A stretch of 64,000 nt of DNA from DATAEE01 sp963725145. Lineage in GTDB: Bacteria; Acidobacteriota; Vicinamibacteria; Vicinamibacterales; 2-12-FULL-66-21. A model generated the notes under the pieces. The model made no database searches. It saw only the letters and a list, made by a program, of their open reading frames with translations, and was not told the origin of the DNA. Shown piece after piece: positions 9,856 through 18,738 of this stretch. A program made the position numbers and the translations under genes. Numbering within the stretch: the stretch's first letter is position 1; every line of letters begins with the position of its first letter. The stretch spans positions 1-64,000 of the forward strand of contig CAVRXL010000010.1 of the NCBI GenBank assembly GCA_963725145.1. Reading direction: 5' to 3'.

Positions 9856-10463
9856 AGGAAGCGGCGACCGTCCAGCGTCCAGTCGCCTGCAATCACGATC
9901 TTGATCGCTTCCGCGTAGATTCGATGTTCCTCGACCAGGATCCGCGCAGAGAGCGATTCCACGGTGTCGTGTTCGAGGACCGGGACCTGCGCCTGCAGGA
10001 TGATGGGCCCGCCGTCGAGCTCCGGTGTCACGAGGTGGACCGTTGCGCCCGTCACCTTGACGCCATGCGCGAGCGCCTGACGCTGGGCATCCACGCCGGG
10101 GAAGGCTGGCAGCAGCGACGGGTGCACGTTCAGAACGGCATTCGGGAACGCGGAGAGAAACGCTGCACCAAGAAGCCGCATGAAGCCCGCGAGGCAAACG
10201 AGCGTGACGCCCCGTCTCTTCAGCTCTTCGATAAGCGATCTGTCGTAGTCGTCGCGCGTCCGGTGCAGGCGGTGGTCGCAGACCAGCGTCTCGATTCCGG
10301 CCTCGCGGCCCCGCTGGAGTCCCGGCGCGTCGGATCGATTCGAAATGACAACGGCGATTCGCGCGTCGAGGCGCCCGTCCCCGACGGCGTCGATGATCGC
10401 CTGCATGTTGCTCCCGCGGCCCGAGATGAGAATGCCGAGCAGGACATGGGGCTTGCTCCTCAC
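9801..10463 (-). CDS. purN: Phosphoribosylglycinamide formyltransferase
   Basis: PurN transfers a formyl group from 10-formyl-THF to GAR in step 3 of purine synthesis. The protein is 220 residues. It has the N-terminal ILISGRGSNMQAII phosphate-binding motif, the catalytic region LNVHPSLLPAFPG with Asn-His, and TGATVHLVTPELDGGPII. I chose the GTG start that overlaps the purM stop (GTGA), because homology begins there. The frame is open upstream within purM. It is the last gene of the large purine operon. Confidence 0.95.
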   Translation of the reverse strand: MRSKPHVLLGILISGRGSNMQAIIDAVGDGRLDARIAVVISNRSDAPGLQRGREAGIETLVCDHRLHRTRDDYDRSLIEELKRRGVTLVCLAGFMRLLGAAFLSAFPNAVLNVHPSLLPAFPGVDAQRQALAHGVKVTGATVHLVTPELDGGPIILQAQVPVLEHDTVESLSARILVEEHRIYAEAIKIVIAGDWTLDGRRFLYQTPGTSLNRTRSEYSR

Positions 10464-11479
10464 GCGTACCGGACCTCGCGCTCGCCGGCGCCGATCTCGC
10501 CAATCACCCACGCCTGCTCGCCCGACTGCTTCAAGAGATCGAGCGCGGGCCCGGCATCCTGGCTCGCGCAGACAACGATCAGGCCGACGCCCATATTGAA
10601 CGTCCGCCGCATGTCGTCCAGCGGAATCTGACCCGATCGCTGAAGCCACTCGAAGAGCGGCGGTACGGACCACGAACGGGTGTCTATGTGGGCCGCGAGA
10701 TCTGGAGGAAGGACGCGAGGCAGGTTGTCGGTCATCCCACCACCGGTGATGTGCGCCATCCCTTTGGCGAGTCCTGCGTGCAGGAGCGGCTTGATCGCGC
10801 GCAGGTATGACCGGTGCGGCTCGAGCAATGCTTCACCCAGTGTCCGCCCGATCTCGGCCACATAGGCGTCCACCGTCAGCGCGAGTCTGTCGAATACGAT
10901 GCGGCGGGCGAGCGAATAGCCGTTCGTGTGCAGCCCGGCCGACGGCAACGCGATGAGCGCATCACCCGCGGCGATCCGTGAACCGTCCACCAGCCGTGCG
11001 CGCTCGACGATCCCAACGATGAACCCCGCCAGGTCGTACTCCCCATCCTGGTAGAAGCCCGGCATCTCGGCGGTCTCGCCGCCGAGCAGGGCGCAGCCGT
11101 TGTCGCGGCAGGCCCGGGCCATCCCCTCGATGATCCGCTCGGCGACGTCCGGGCGCAGGCGTCCGGTGGCCAGGTAGTCGAGGAAAAAGAGCGGGGACGC
11201 CCCCTGGACGAGGATGTCATTGACGCAGTGGTTGACGAGATCGACTCCTACGGTCCCGTGCGAGCCGGCGAGAAAAGCCACCTTCAGCTTCGTGCCGACG
11301 CCGTCAGCGCTCGCGACGAGCACCGGGTCGGTCACGTCACGCGGCGCGCGGAATAGACCGCCGAAGGACCCGATCTCGGACAGCACGGCGGGCGTGAAGG
11401 TGCTCCGCGCGAGCGCGCGGATGCGCCGGACGACTTCGTTGCCGGCCTCGATGTCGACGCCCGACTGCTTGTAGTCCAT
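10460..11479 (-). CDS. purM: Phosphoribosylformylglycinamidine cyclo-ligase (AIR synthetase)
   Basis: PurM closes the imidazole ring, converting FGAM to AIR with ATP. The 339-residue protein begins with the family sequence MDYKQSGVDIEAGNEVV. It carries the FGG and DGVGTK motifs, HCVNDI, the GGETAEMPG glycine-rich loop and HITGGGMTDNLPR. It overlaps purN by 4 bp, so translation is probably coupled. A 9-bp hairpin lies just upstream of its start in the mRNA. Confidence 0.97.
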   Translation of the reverse strand: MDYKQSGVDIEAGNEVVRRIRALARSTFTPAVLSEIGSFGGLFRAPRDVTDPVLVASADGVGTKLKVAFLAGSHGTVGVDLVNHCVNDILVQGASPLFFLDYLATGRLRPDVAERIIEGMARACRDNGCALLGGETAEMPGFYQDGEYDLAGFIVGIVERARLVDGSRIAAGDALIALPSAGLHTNGYSLARRIVFDRLALTVDAYVAEIGRTLGEALLEPHRSYLRAIKPLLHAGLAKGMAHITGGGMTDNLPRVLPPDLAAHIDTRSWSVPPLFEWLQRSGQIPLDDMRRTFNMGVGLIVVCASQDAGPALDLLKQSGEQAWVIGEIGAGEREVRYA

Positions 11480-11489
11480 TACTTGGTTT

Positions 11490-11513
11490 GCCGTGGGGCC
11501 CCACCCCCACGGC
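11490..11513 (-). other. Stable hairpin in the purM 5' region
   Basis: The arms are GCCGTGGGG (11490-11498) and CCCCACGGC (11505-11513), 9 bp perfect with a 6-nt loop. There is no T-run, so it is not a classical terminator. It lies in the roughly 90-nt gap between the HEAT-protein gene and purM and could act in mRNA processing or stability. No riboswitch is recognisable. Confidence 0.45.
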
Positions 11514-11570
11514 CTGCCACGCCTCGCTGTCGCTCGGCGGGCTGATTCCAGCGACTGGCTGGGCCGCGCA

Positions 11571-12767
11571 CTAAAACTCCAGCTTTCCGATGAGCGCCGC
11601 CGTGACGCGCCGTGTCGGTGAACCCTCAGCCGCGCGCCAGTAGGCGCGTCGGACGGTCACGAAGAATCGCTCCTCTTCGTAGTGTTCCTCGAGCATGTCG
11701 AACGCTTCCGCCAGAAGGGCGGATGCTTCCGCGAGGTCGGCGCGCGACTCGAGCCACTCGAGCATGAGCGCCGGATTGCGAATGGCGACCGTGCCGATCG
11801 CGAGCGCCATCGGCGCGCGCGCGGGGTCGCGGGACGGAATCGCGAGATCGAAAAGCGCGGCGAGAGCATCCTTGTTTCCCGCCACCGCGACGGCGGCCAG
11901 TCCGTTCGCCGCGCTCCTCAACAATTCCTGGTACCCGACCTCCTTGACCGAAAAGCGTAGAGTCTGAATCAAGTACCCCACGTGCGACCCGCAGTTCACG
12001 CCGAGAAGGCAGATCGCGGCGGCGATCGTCGGCTGCACGTTGCGCGGCGCGGTTCGCTGGAGACCCGCAAGCGTCTCCAGGCCTTTCTTTTCTCCGATCT
12101 TCCCGATCGCCACCGCCGCATCGTCCTGGAGGGGACCCTCGACGGTGGCCACCGTGACGATCTCGGAGAGCGCGTACGCCGCTTTGTGGTCGCCCAGAGC
12201 CTCGATGGCGATGCTCCTGAAAAAGTCCTGTCCGCGGGTCACGGCCTGACGCATGACACCCCGGACGCCCTCCACCGTCGTCCGATTGAAACCGGACGCC
12301 GGGTCGGCTGCTGCCACTGAGGCCGCGGCGAGCGCCCGGGTCAGCGCGGGCCGCACGAACTCGGAGGGCTCGCGTTCGAATGCCGGCAGCATGACGCCGA
12401 GCGACTCCGGCGACGGATGATCCTCGAAGTACGAATACGCCGTCGACCGTAACCGGTCGTTCGGGTCCTTGAGCGCCGCGAGCATCAGCGACTTCGCCCG
12501 CGGGTCGTTGAAGCCGGCGAGCAGCACGAGCGCCTTGAATCGGACGTAGCCGTCGGCGTGGGAGGACACCGCCTCGATGAGCGCCGGCGAGGCCACCGCC
12601 GGCGGCGCGCGGCGAACGGTTTGAGCCGCTTTCATTCGAGACGAAAAGTCGAGATCGCCCAGGCGATCAATCGCGCTGCGCACCTGCGCGGCTGAGATCG
12701 CTTCGGCCTTGGGCTCCTGGGCCGCGAGCGCGGACATGACGACGGCGAGAACGACACTCAACGGCAT
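11571..12767 (-). CDS. Exported HEAT-repeat protein within the purine operon
   Basis: The 398-residue protein begins with a likely signal peptide (residues 1-17, ending SALAAQ). Helical repeats of HEAT type follow, for example ALIEAVSSHADGYVRFKALVLLAG, LMLAALKDPNDRLRSTAYSYF and ALGDHKAAYALSEIV. No catalytic motif is visible. It sits between purF (18-bp gap) and purM on the same strand, yet seems exported, so its link to purine synthesis may be only positional. It may scaffold an envelope protein. Confidence 0.75.
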   Translation of the reverse strand: MPLSVVLAVVMSALAAQEPKAEAISAAQVRSAIDRLGDLDFSSRMKAAQTVRRAPPAVASPALIEAVSSHADGYVRFKALVLLAGFNDPRAKSLMLAALKDPNDRLRSTAYSYFEDHPSPESLGVMLPAFEREPSEFVRPALTRALAAASVAAADPASGFNRTTVEGVRGVMRQAVTRGQDFFRSIAIEALGDHKAAYALSEIVTVATVEGPLQDDAAVAIGKIGEKKGLETLAGLQRTAPRNVQPTIAAAICLLGVNCGSHVGYLIQTLRFSVKEVGYQELLRSAANGLAAVAVAGNKDALAALFDLAIPSRDPARAPMALAIGTVAIRNPALMLEWLESRADLAEASALLAEAFDMLEEHYEEERFFVTVRRAYWRAAEGSPTRRVTAALIGKLEF

Positions 12768-12785
12768 GTGCAGGCGGGCGAGACG

Positions 12786-14189
12786 TCAGTCGGCCAGCTT
12801 CAGCGCGAGCTGCAGATACGCCTTCTCATCGCGAGGGAACTCGACCGGGTAGTCGCCGGTGTAACAGGAGGAACAGTACGACCCACGCTTCTGGCCGACC
12901 GCGCCCAACAAACCGTCGAGGCTGAGATACGAAAGGCTGTCGGCGCCGATGTAGGCGCAGATCTCGTCGAGTGTATGGGTCGCCCCAATCAGCTCCGACC
13001 GGCGTGGCGTATCCACTCCGTAAAAGCACGGAGAAATCGTCGGCGGGCAACTGATCCGCATGTGGACCTCGCGCGCGCCGGCGCTTCGCACCATGCGGAC
13101 GATCTTGCGGCTCGTCGTTCCGCGCACGATCGAGTCGTCCACGAGGACGACGCGCTTGCCGTCGAGGATACTGCGCACGGGATTCAGCTTTACCTTGACG
13201 TTGAAATGGCGGATCGACTGCGCCGGCTGGATGAACGTCCGGCCGACGTAATGGTTGCGGATGAGCCCCATCTGCAGCGGCAGGCGGGCTTCCTCGGCGA
13301 AGCCGATCGCGGCGCACACGCCCGAGTCCGGAACCGGCACGACGACGTCCGCCTCGACGGGCGCCTCCCGCGCGAGCCGGCGGCCGAGGTTGGTCCGCAC
13401 TTCGTTGACGCTCTCGCCGAATACGTAGCTGTCGGGGCGCGAGAAGTACACGTGCTCGAATACGCACTGGGAAAGCCGCGCGGCGCCGAACGGATGCAGC
13501 GATCTGATCCCGGCGGGACCCGCGATGAACACCTCGCCGGGCTCGACGTCGCGCACGTAGGTGGCGCCGATCAGGTCGAGCGCGCAGGTCTCAGAGCAGA
13601 CGACAATCGCGTCCCCGAGCCGTCCGATGCACAGCGGACGGAAGCCGTGCGGGTCGCGTACGGCGATCAACCGATCCTTCGTGAGAAGCGCGAGGGAGAA
13701 GGCGCCGCGCGCCTGCGCGAGCGACTCGATGAGCGCCTCCTCGACAGTGGCGGCCCTGGATCTCGCGTACAGATGCAGCAGCACCTCGGTGTCGCTGGTC
13801 GTCCGGAAGATGGATCCCTGGCCGACGAGTTCGTCGCGCAGCTCCTGCGCGTTGACGAGGTTGCCGTTGTGGCAGATGGCGATCTCGCCGTGCGAGCAGT
13901 CGATCAGGAAGGGCTGCGCGTTCTCGAGCTTGCTCTCTCCGGTGGTCGAGTAACGGACGTGCCCGATCGCCGACGTCCCGAGCAGCCCGGCGAGGGACCG
14001 CTCGTTGAACGCGTCCGCGACGTGGCCCATCTCGCGCGCGGCGCGGAGCCGCTGGCCGTCGCTCGAGACGATGCCGGCGCTCTCCTGCCCGCGGTGCTGG
14101 AGGGCGTACAGCCCGAGATAGGTGAGGTTGGCCGCCTCGGCGTGGTTGTAGATGCCGAAGACGCCGCACTCGTCGCGGAACTTGTCCAT
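12786..14189 (-). CDS. purF: Amidophosphoribosyltransferase
   Basis: PurF makes phosphoribosylamine from PRPP and glutamine, the first committed step of purine synthesis. The 467-residue protein has a short propeptide (MDKFRDE) before the catalytic Cys8 (CGVFGIYN) of the Ntn glutaminase domain. LQHRGQESAGI follows. The PRPP-binding loop VVLVDDSIVRGTTSRKIV lies near 350. Cysteines near the C-terminus (SYCSSCYTGDYP) suggest the Fe-S-containing class. It lies 21 bp downstream of purL. Confidence 0.97.
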   Translation of the reverse strand: MDKFRDECGVFGIYNHAEAANLTYLGLYALQHRGQESAGIVSSDGQRLRAAREMGHVADAFNERSLAGLLGTSAIGHVRYSTTGESKLENAQPFLIDCSHGEIAICHNGNLVNAQELRDELVGQGSIFRTTSDTEVLLHLYARSRAATVEEALIESLAQARGAFSLALLTKDRLIAVRDPHGFRPLCIGRLGDAIVVCSETCALDLIGATYVRDVEPGEVFIAGPAGIRSLHPFGAARLSQCVFEHVYFSRPDSYVFGESVNEVRTNLGRRLAREAPVEADVVVPVPDSGVCAAIGFAEEARLPLQMGLIRNHYVGRTFIQPAQSIRHFNVKVKLNPVRSILDGKRVVLVDDSIVRGTTSRKIVRMVRSAGAREVHMRISCPPTISPCFYGVDTPRRSELIGATHTLDEICAYIGADSLSYLSLDGLLGAVGQKRGSYCSSCYTGDYPVEFPRDEKAYLQLALKLAD

Positions 14190-14210
14190 CTTTTTTGTTT
14201 GCGCGATTCG

Positions 14211-16433
14211 CTACGCTGCGCGGTCCTTGAAATACTTCTCCAGCCCGCTCGTCCAGATCTGCTCAGCTTCGGCGACGGCGATGTCGAGCGCCTGCTGACC
14301 GTCTATGGTAATCCTCAAACGGCTACCGCCCGTCTTGCCGATGATGCGCGCCGGCACGCCGGCCGCGCGCGCCATCTCAAGAAAGGCCGCGCCCGAGCCC
14401 GGCACCGCCGACACGATCGCACGGGAGGCGGACTCGCCGAAGAGCGTCGCGATCTCGCCGCCCGCGGCTGGCACGTCTACGTCGGCCCCGATGCCGCCGG
14501 TGTCGAAGGCGCACTCGGCCAACGCGACGGCGAACCCGCCGTCCGAGCAGTCCTGCGCCGAGTGCAGGAGTCCCTCCTCGGCTGCCCGCGCGAGGAGGCG
14601 ATGCAGCGCGCGCTCGCGGCTCGAGTCGAGCACGGGCGGGACACCGCGCGTCAACCCGTGAAGCGTCTTGAGATACTCGCTTCCGCCTAGCTCCCCGAGA
14701 TTGTCCCCGAGGAGCACGATGTCGGCGCCGACGTCGCGGAAGGTCCGGCCGAGCGCCCGATCGGCGTGTTCAATCAATCCGACGACGCCGATGATCGGGG
14801 TCGGGTAGATCGCCTGGCCGTCGGTCTCGTTGTACAGGCTGACGTTGCCGCCCGTAATGGGGATCTCCAGCGCGACGCACGCCTCACGGATCCCCTCGAC
14901 CGCTTCGGCGAACTGCCACATGATCTCCGGCCGCTCGGGATTGCCGAAGTTCAGACAGTTGGTCGCGCCTATGGGCGTGGCGCCGGCGCAGGCGACGTTG
15001 CGGGCAGCCTCGGCGACCGCGAGCGCGGCGCCGCGGCGCGGATCGAGGTAGCCGTATCGTCCGTTGCCGTCCACCGAGAGCGCGAGCGCGCGCGCCGTTC
15101 CTTTAACGCGTAGAACTCCGGCGCCAAACCCGTCGCGCACGATGCTGCTCGTCCCGATCATGTGATCGTACTGCCGATAGACCCAGCGCTTGCTTGCGAT
15201 CGTCGGTGATCCGAGCAGCGCGGCGAACGCCGCCCGAGGCTCCGCGAGCGTGAGCCCGTCCAGGTCGAGTTGCCGGACGTCATCCAGATACGGCGGCTGT
15301 TTCATCGGCCGGTCGTAGGTCGGCGCGTCGTCCACGAGCGCGCGGTTCGGGATCTCGGCGACGATCGCCCCGCGCTCTCTGACCCGCAGCAGGCCATCGC
15401 CGGTGACCTGTCCGATCCGGACGGCGTGCAGATCCCACTTCTCGAAGATCCGCTCGACCTCTTCCTCGCGCCCGCGCTTGACGACGAGGAGCATGCGTTC
15501 CTGCGATTCGGAGAGCATGATCTCATACGGCGTCATCCCGGTCTCGCGCTGCGGGACGAGGGTGACGTCGATCTCCACGCCGACGCCCCCGCGCGCGCCC
15601 ATTTCGGAGGTCGAACAGGTCAACCCCGCCGCTCCCATGTCCTGCACGCCGACGAGCGAGTCGGTGGCCATCAGCTCGAGGCAGGCCTCGAGGAGCAGCT
15701 TCTCCATGAACGGGTCGCCGACCTGCACGGCTGGACGCTTCTCGGCAGACGACTCGTCGAACTCAGCCGATGCCATCGTCGCGCCATGAATCCCGTCGCG
15801 GCCCGTCTTGGCGCCCACGTAGTACACCGCGTTGCCTTCGCCGCCGGCGCGGCCCTTGACGAGGCCGTCGGCGCGCGACAGGCCCAGACAAAACACGTTG
15901 ACGAGCGGGTTGCCCGCGTAGCACTCGTCGAACGCGACCTCGCCGCCGACCGTTGCGATCCCGATGCTGTTGCCGTAGCCCGAGATGCCTGCCACGACCC
16001 CCTCGACGAGCCGGCGCGTCAGCGCGCCCCGCGGGCCGTCGAGAGATCCAAACCGCAGCGAGTTCATCAGCGCGATCGGCCGGGCCCCCATGGTGAAGAT
16101 ATCGCGGATGATTCCGCCGACCCCGGTCGCCGCACCCTGATATGGCTCGATGAAGGATGGATGGTTGTGCGATTCGATCTTGAAGACGGCGGCGAGGCCG
16201 TCACCGATGTCCACGGCGCCGGCGTTCTCGCCGGGACCCTGCAGGACCCGGCGTCCCTTCGTGGGAAGTTTCTTCAGGTGGATCCTCGAGCTCTTGTAGC
16301 TGCAGTGCTCGGACCACATGACCGAAAAAACGCCCAGCTCGGTCGGGCTCGGTTCGCGTCCGAGCGTCTTCACGATGCGGTCGTATTCCTCGGTGGTGAG
16401 GCCATGGCGCTGGATCGTCTCTGGCGTGATCAT
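14211..16433 (-). CDS. purL: Phosphoribosylformylglycinamidine synthase subunit PurL
   Basis: This is the synthetase subunit of FGAM synthase, converting FGAR to FGAM with ammonia from PurQ. The 740 residues match the small PurL type that works with separate PurS and PurQ, both encoded just upstream. Recognisable parts include FSVMWSEHCSYKSSRIHLKKLP, VFKIESHNHPSFIEPYQGAATGVGG, VQDMGAAGLTCSTSEM and GGNVSLYNE. It overlaps purQ by 4 bp (ATGA). Confidence 0.97.
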   Translation of the reverse strand: MITPETIQRHGLTTEEYDRIVKTLGREPSPTELGVFSVMWSEHCSYKSSRIHLKKLPTKGRRVLQGPGENAGAVDIGDGLAAVFKIESHNHPSFIEPYQGAATGVGGIIRDIFTMGARPIALMNSLRFGSLDGPRGALTRRLVEGVVAGISGYGNSIGIATVGGEVAFDECYAGNPLVNVFCLGLSRADGLVKGRAGGEGNAVYYVGAKTGRDGIHGATMASAEFDESSAEKRPAVQVGDPFMEKLLLEACLELMATDSLVGVQDMGAAGLTCSTSEMGARGGVGVEIDVTLVPQRETGMTPYEIMLSESQERMLLVVKRGREEEVERIFEKWDLHAVRIGQVTGDGLLRVRERGAIVAEIPNRALVDDAPTYDRPMKQPPYLDDVRQLDLDGLTLAEPRAAFAALLGSPTIASKRWVYRQYDHMIGTSSIVRDGFGAGVLRVKGTARALALSVDGNGRYGYLDPRRGAALAVAEAARNVACAGATPIGATNCLNFGNPERPEIMWQFAEAVEGIREACVALEIPITGGNVSLYNETDGQAIYPTPIIGVVGLIEHADRALGRTFRDVGADIVLLGDNLGELGGSEYLKTLHGLTRGVPPVLDSSRERALHRLLARAAEEGLLHSAQDCSDGGFAVALAECAFDTGGIGADVDVPAAGGEIATLFGESASRAIVSAVPGSGAAFLEMARAAGVPARIIGKTGGSRLRITIDGQQALDIAVAEAEQIWTSGLEKYFKDRAA

Positions 16434-17161
16434 CGAACGGGTTCGGCCGCTCGCGCGACCTGCGCATCGGCGGCGAGCGCCCTCAGGACCGATTCGAACA
16501 GGACGCGGCCGTCCTCGCTCCCGAGGGGCGTCTCGCAGGCGCGCTCGGGGTGGGGCATCATGCCGACGACGTTCCGGCGCTCGCTGCAGATGCCGGCGAT
16601 CGCGTTCGCCGATCCATTGGGGTTGGCCGCGTCGGTGATATCGCCGCCCGCCGAGCAGTATCGGAACACGACGCGCCGCTCCGCTTCCAGGCGCGCGAGC
16701 AGCGCCGGATCGGCGTAGTAGTTTCCCTCACCGTGGTTGATCGGGACGCGCAGGATCTGCCCCGCGCCGCAGTTCATCGTGAAGGGTGTGTCGTTCTGCT
16801 CGACGCGAAGGTACACGTCCGCGCAGACGAACTTCAGGCCACGGTTTCTCAGCATCGCGCCCGGCAACAGTCCCGCCTCGAGCAGGATCTGAAAACCGTT
16901 GCAGATGCCGAGCACCGGCCCGCCTGCCGCCGCGAACGCGTTGACAGCGGACATGATCGGAGAGAACCGCGCGATAGCCCCGGTACGAAGGTAGTCGCCG
17001 TGGGCGAACCCGCCAGGAAGGATCAGCACGTCCGCGCCGCGCAGGCTGGTGTCCTTGTGCCAGAGGTACTCCGCGCGCTGCCCGAGCACGTGGGTGACCG
17101 CGTCGTGCGCGTCGCGGTCGCAGTTGGAACCTGGGAAAACGACGACCCCGAATGTGGGCAT
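16430..17161 (-). CDS. purQ: Phosphoribosylformylglycinamidine synthase subunit PurQ (glutaminase)
   Basis: PurQ hydrolyses glutamine to supply ammonia to PurL. The 243-residue class I amidotransferase begins FGVVVFPGSNCDRDA. It has the LPGGFAHGDYLR oxyanion strand, the nucleophile elbow GICNGFQILLEAG (Cys near 95) and the His of MMPHPERA near 211. It lies between purS (12-bp gap) and purL (4-bp overlap). Confidence 0.96.
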   Translation of the reverse strand: MPTFGVVVFPGSNCDRDAHDAVTHVLGQRAEYLWHKDTSLRGADVLILPGGFAHGDYLRTGAIARFSPIMSAVNAFAAAGGPVLGICNGFQILLEAGLLPGAMLRNRGLKFVCADVYLRVEQNDTPFTMNCGAGQILRVPINHGEGNYYADPALLARLEAERRVVFRYCSAGGDITDAANPNGSANAIAGICSERRNVVGMMPHPERACETPLGSEDGRVLFESVLRALAADAQVARAAEPVR

Positions 17162-17173
17162 GGTTGCTGTCGA

Positions 17174-17413
17174 TTACCCCACTTCGATGCGGTACGACTC
17201 AATCACCGGATTTGCCAACAGCTTGTCTGCAACTTCCGCCGCGAGCGACTTCGCCTCGTCGGCCGATCCCGCCTGCAGATCCAACTCGAAGTACTTGCCC
17301 TGCCGGACGTCGGTGACGCCGCCGTAGCCGAGCGAATGGAGCGCATCGGCGATCGTGCGCCCCTGGGGGTCGAACACCGACGGCTTCAACGTGACGAAGA
17401 CGCGCGCGCGCAT
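17174..17413 (-). CDS. purS: Phosphoribosylformylglycinamidine synthase subunit PurS
   Basis: The 79-residue protein has the family pattern of an N-terminal strand (RARVFVTLKPSVFDPQG), a helix (IADALHSLGY) and the GKYFELDL strand, ending in NPVIESYRIEV. PurS bridges PurQ and PurL in the three-subunit FGAM synthase. The ATG overlaps the purB stop (TAATG). A longer frame upstream is open only because it runs inside purB. Confidence 0.95.
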   Translation of the reverse strand: MRARVFVTLKPSVFDPQGRTIADALHSLGYGGVTDVRQGKYFELDLQAGSADEAKSLAAEVADKLLANPVIESYRIEVG

Positions 17414-18738
17414 TAGACGGCGACCTCTTTTTCCTGAAAGACGCGCTCGAAGACACGGTCCACGTTCCGGAGCTGCTCCTCGAGATTGAACGCGCGGTCG
17501 ATCTCCGACTGCGTCAGCACGCCGGCGACATCCGGGTCCGCGAGGAGCAGCCGCACGAAGTCGATCTTCTCGTGAAACGACCGCATCGCGTTCCGCTGGA
17601 CCCATTCGTACGCCTGCTCGCGCGACACGCCCCGGCGCGCCAGCTCGAGCAGCACCGTGCCGGAGAATACGACGCCGCGTGACCGCTCCAGATTCTCGCG
17701 CATCCGTTCCGGATACACGACCATGCCCGACACGATCCGGGTGAATCGGCGCAGCATATGGTCCAGCGCGATGAAGCTGTCGGGCAGGATGACGCGCTCG
17801 ACCGAGGAATGCGAGATGTCCCGCTCGTGCCAGAGCGCCACGTTCTCCATCGCCGCCATCGCGTTCGCCCGCAGCAGGCGCGCGAGGCCGCAGATCTGCT
17901 CGCACCCGATCGGGTTGCGCTTGTGCGGCATCGCCGACGAGCCTTTCTGTCCCTTGCCGAACGGCTCTTCGACCTCACCGATCTCTGTCTTCTGCAGTCC
18001 CCGGATTTCCAGCGCGAATTTCTCCAGCGACGCGGCGACGATCGCGAGCGAGGCCATCAGCTCCGCATGGCGGTCGCGTTGGACGACCTGCGACGACACC
18101 GGCGCCGGATCGAGCCCGAGGCGCGCGCAGACGCGCGCTTCGATCGACGGATCGAGGTGCGCGAACGTCCCGACGGCACCGGAGATCTTGCCGACGTTCG
18201 TGACCTCGCGCGCTCGGCGGACGCGAACGATATCCCGCTGGACCTCGGCGTACCAGAGGGCGAGCTTCAGGCCAAACGTCATCGGCTCCGCGTGCACACC
18301 GTGCGTGCGGCCGATCATGGGTGTTCGCCGGTGCTCGTCGGCGCGCGCCCGGATGGCGGAGGCGAGCCCGTCGAGCAGCTTCAGGATGAGATCGCACGCA
18401 TCGCGCATCTGCAGCGCGAGCGCGGTGTCCAGGACGTCGGACGACGTCAGGCCGAAGTGGAGCCAACGCGCCGATGGACCGACGACCTCTGCGACCGCGG
18501 TCGTGAACGCGATCACGTCGTGCTGCGTGGTCCGCTCGATCTCGTCGATTCGCGGAACGAGCTGCGCGATGTCGATCGCCCGGGCGCGATCGCGGATGTC
18601 CCGCGCGGCCTCGGTCGGCACGATCCCGGCTTCGGCCGTTGCTTCCGCGGCGGCAATCTCGACGGCAAGCCAGGTCCCGTAGCGACGGGCGTCGCTCCAG
18701 ATGGCGCCCATTTCGGGGTTCGTATAGCGAGCAATCAT
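17413..18738 (-). CDS. purB: Adenylosuccinate lyase
   Basis: PurB cleaves SAICAR and adenylosuccinate, releasing fumarate. The 441 residues fit the bacterial enzyme. It starts IARYTNPEMGAIWSDARRYGTWLAVE, has TSSDVLDTALALQ and the GRTHGVHAEPMTFG histidine region, and the fumarase-superfamily signature GSSAMPHKRNPIGCE near 265-280. It overlaps the M16 peptidase gene by 4 bp and purS by 1 bp. Confidence 0.97.
   Translation of the reverse strand: MIARYTNPEMGAIWSDARRYGTWLAVEIAAAEATAEAGIVPTEAARDIRDRARAIDIAQLVPRIDEIERTTQHDVIAFTTAVAEVVGPSARWLHFGLTSSDVLDTALALQMRDACDLILKLLDGLASAIRARADEHRRTPMIGRTHGVHAEPMTFGLKLALWYAEVQRDIVRVRRAREVTNVGKISGAVGTFAHLDPSIEARVCARLGLDPAPVSSQVVQRDRHAELMASLAIVAASLEKFALEIRGLQKTEIGEVEEPFGKGQKGSSAMPHKRNPIGCEQICGLARLLRANAMAAMENVALWHERDISHSSVERVILPDSFIALDHMLRRFTRIVSGMVVYPERMRENLERSRGVVFSGTVLLELARRGVSREQAYEWVQRNAMRSFHEKIDFVRLLLADPDVAGVLTQSEIDRAFNLEEQLRNVDRVFERVFQEKEVAV

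Noticed and set aside
12768..14690. 640-codon plus-strand open frame across purF and the end of purL
   Set aside because: It is antisense to well-conserved purine genes, has no motif, and reflects the GC-rich third-position pattern.
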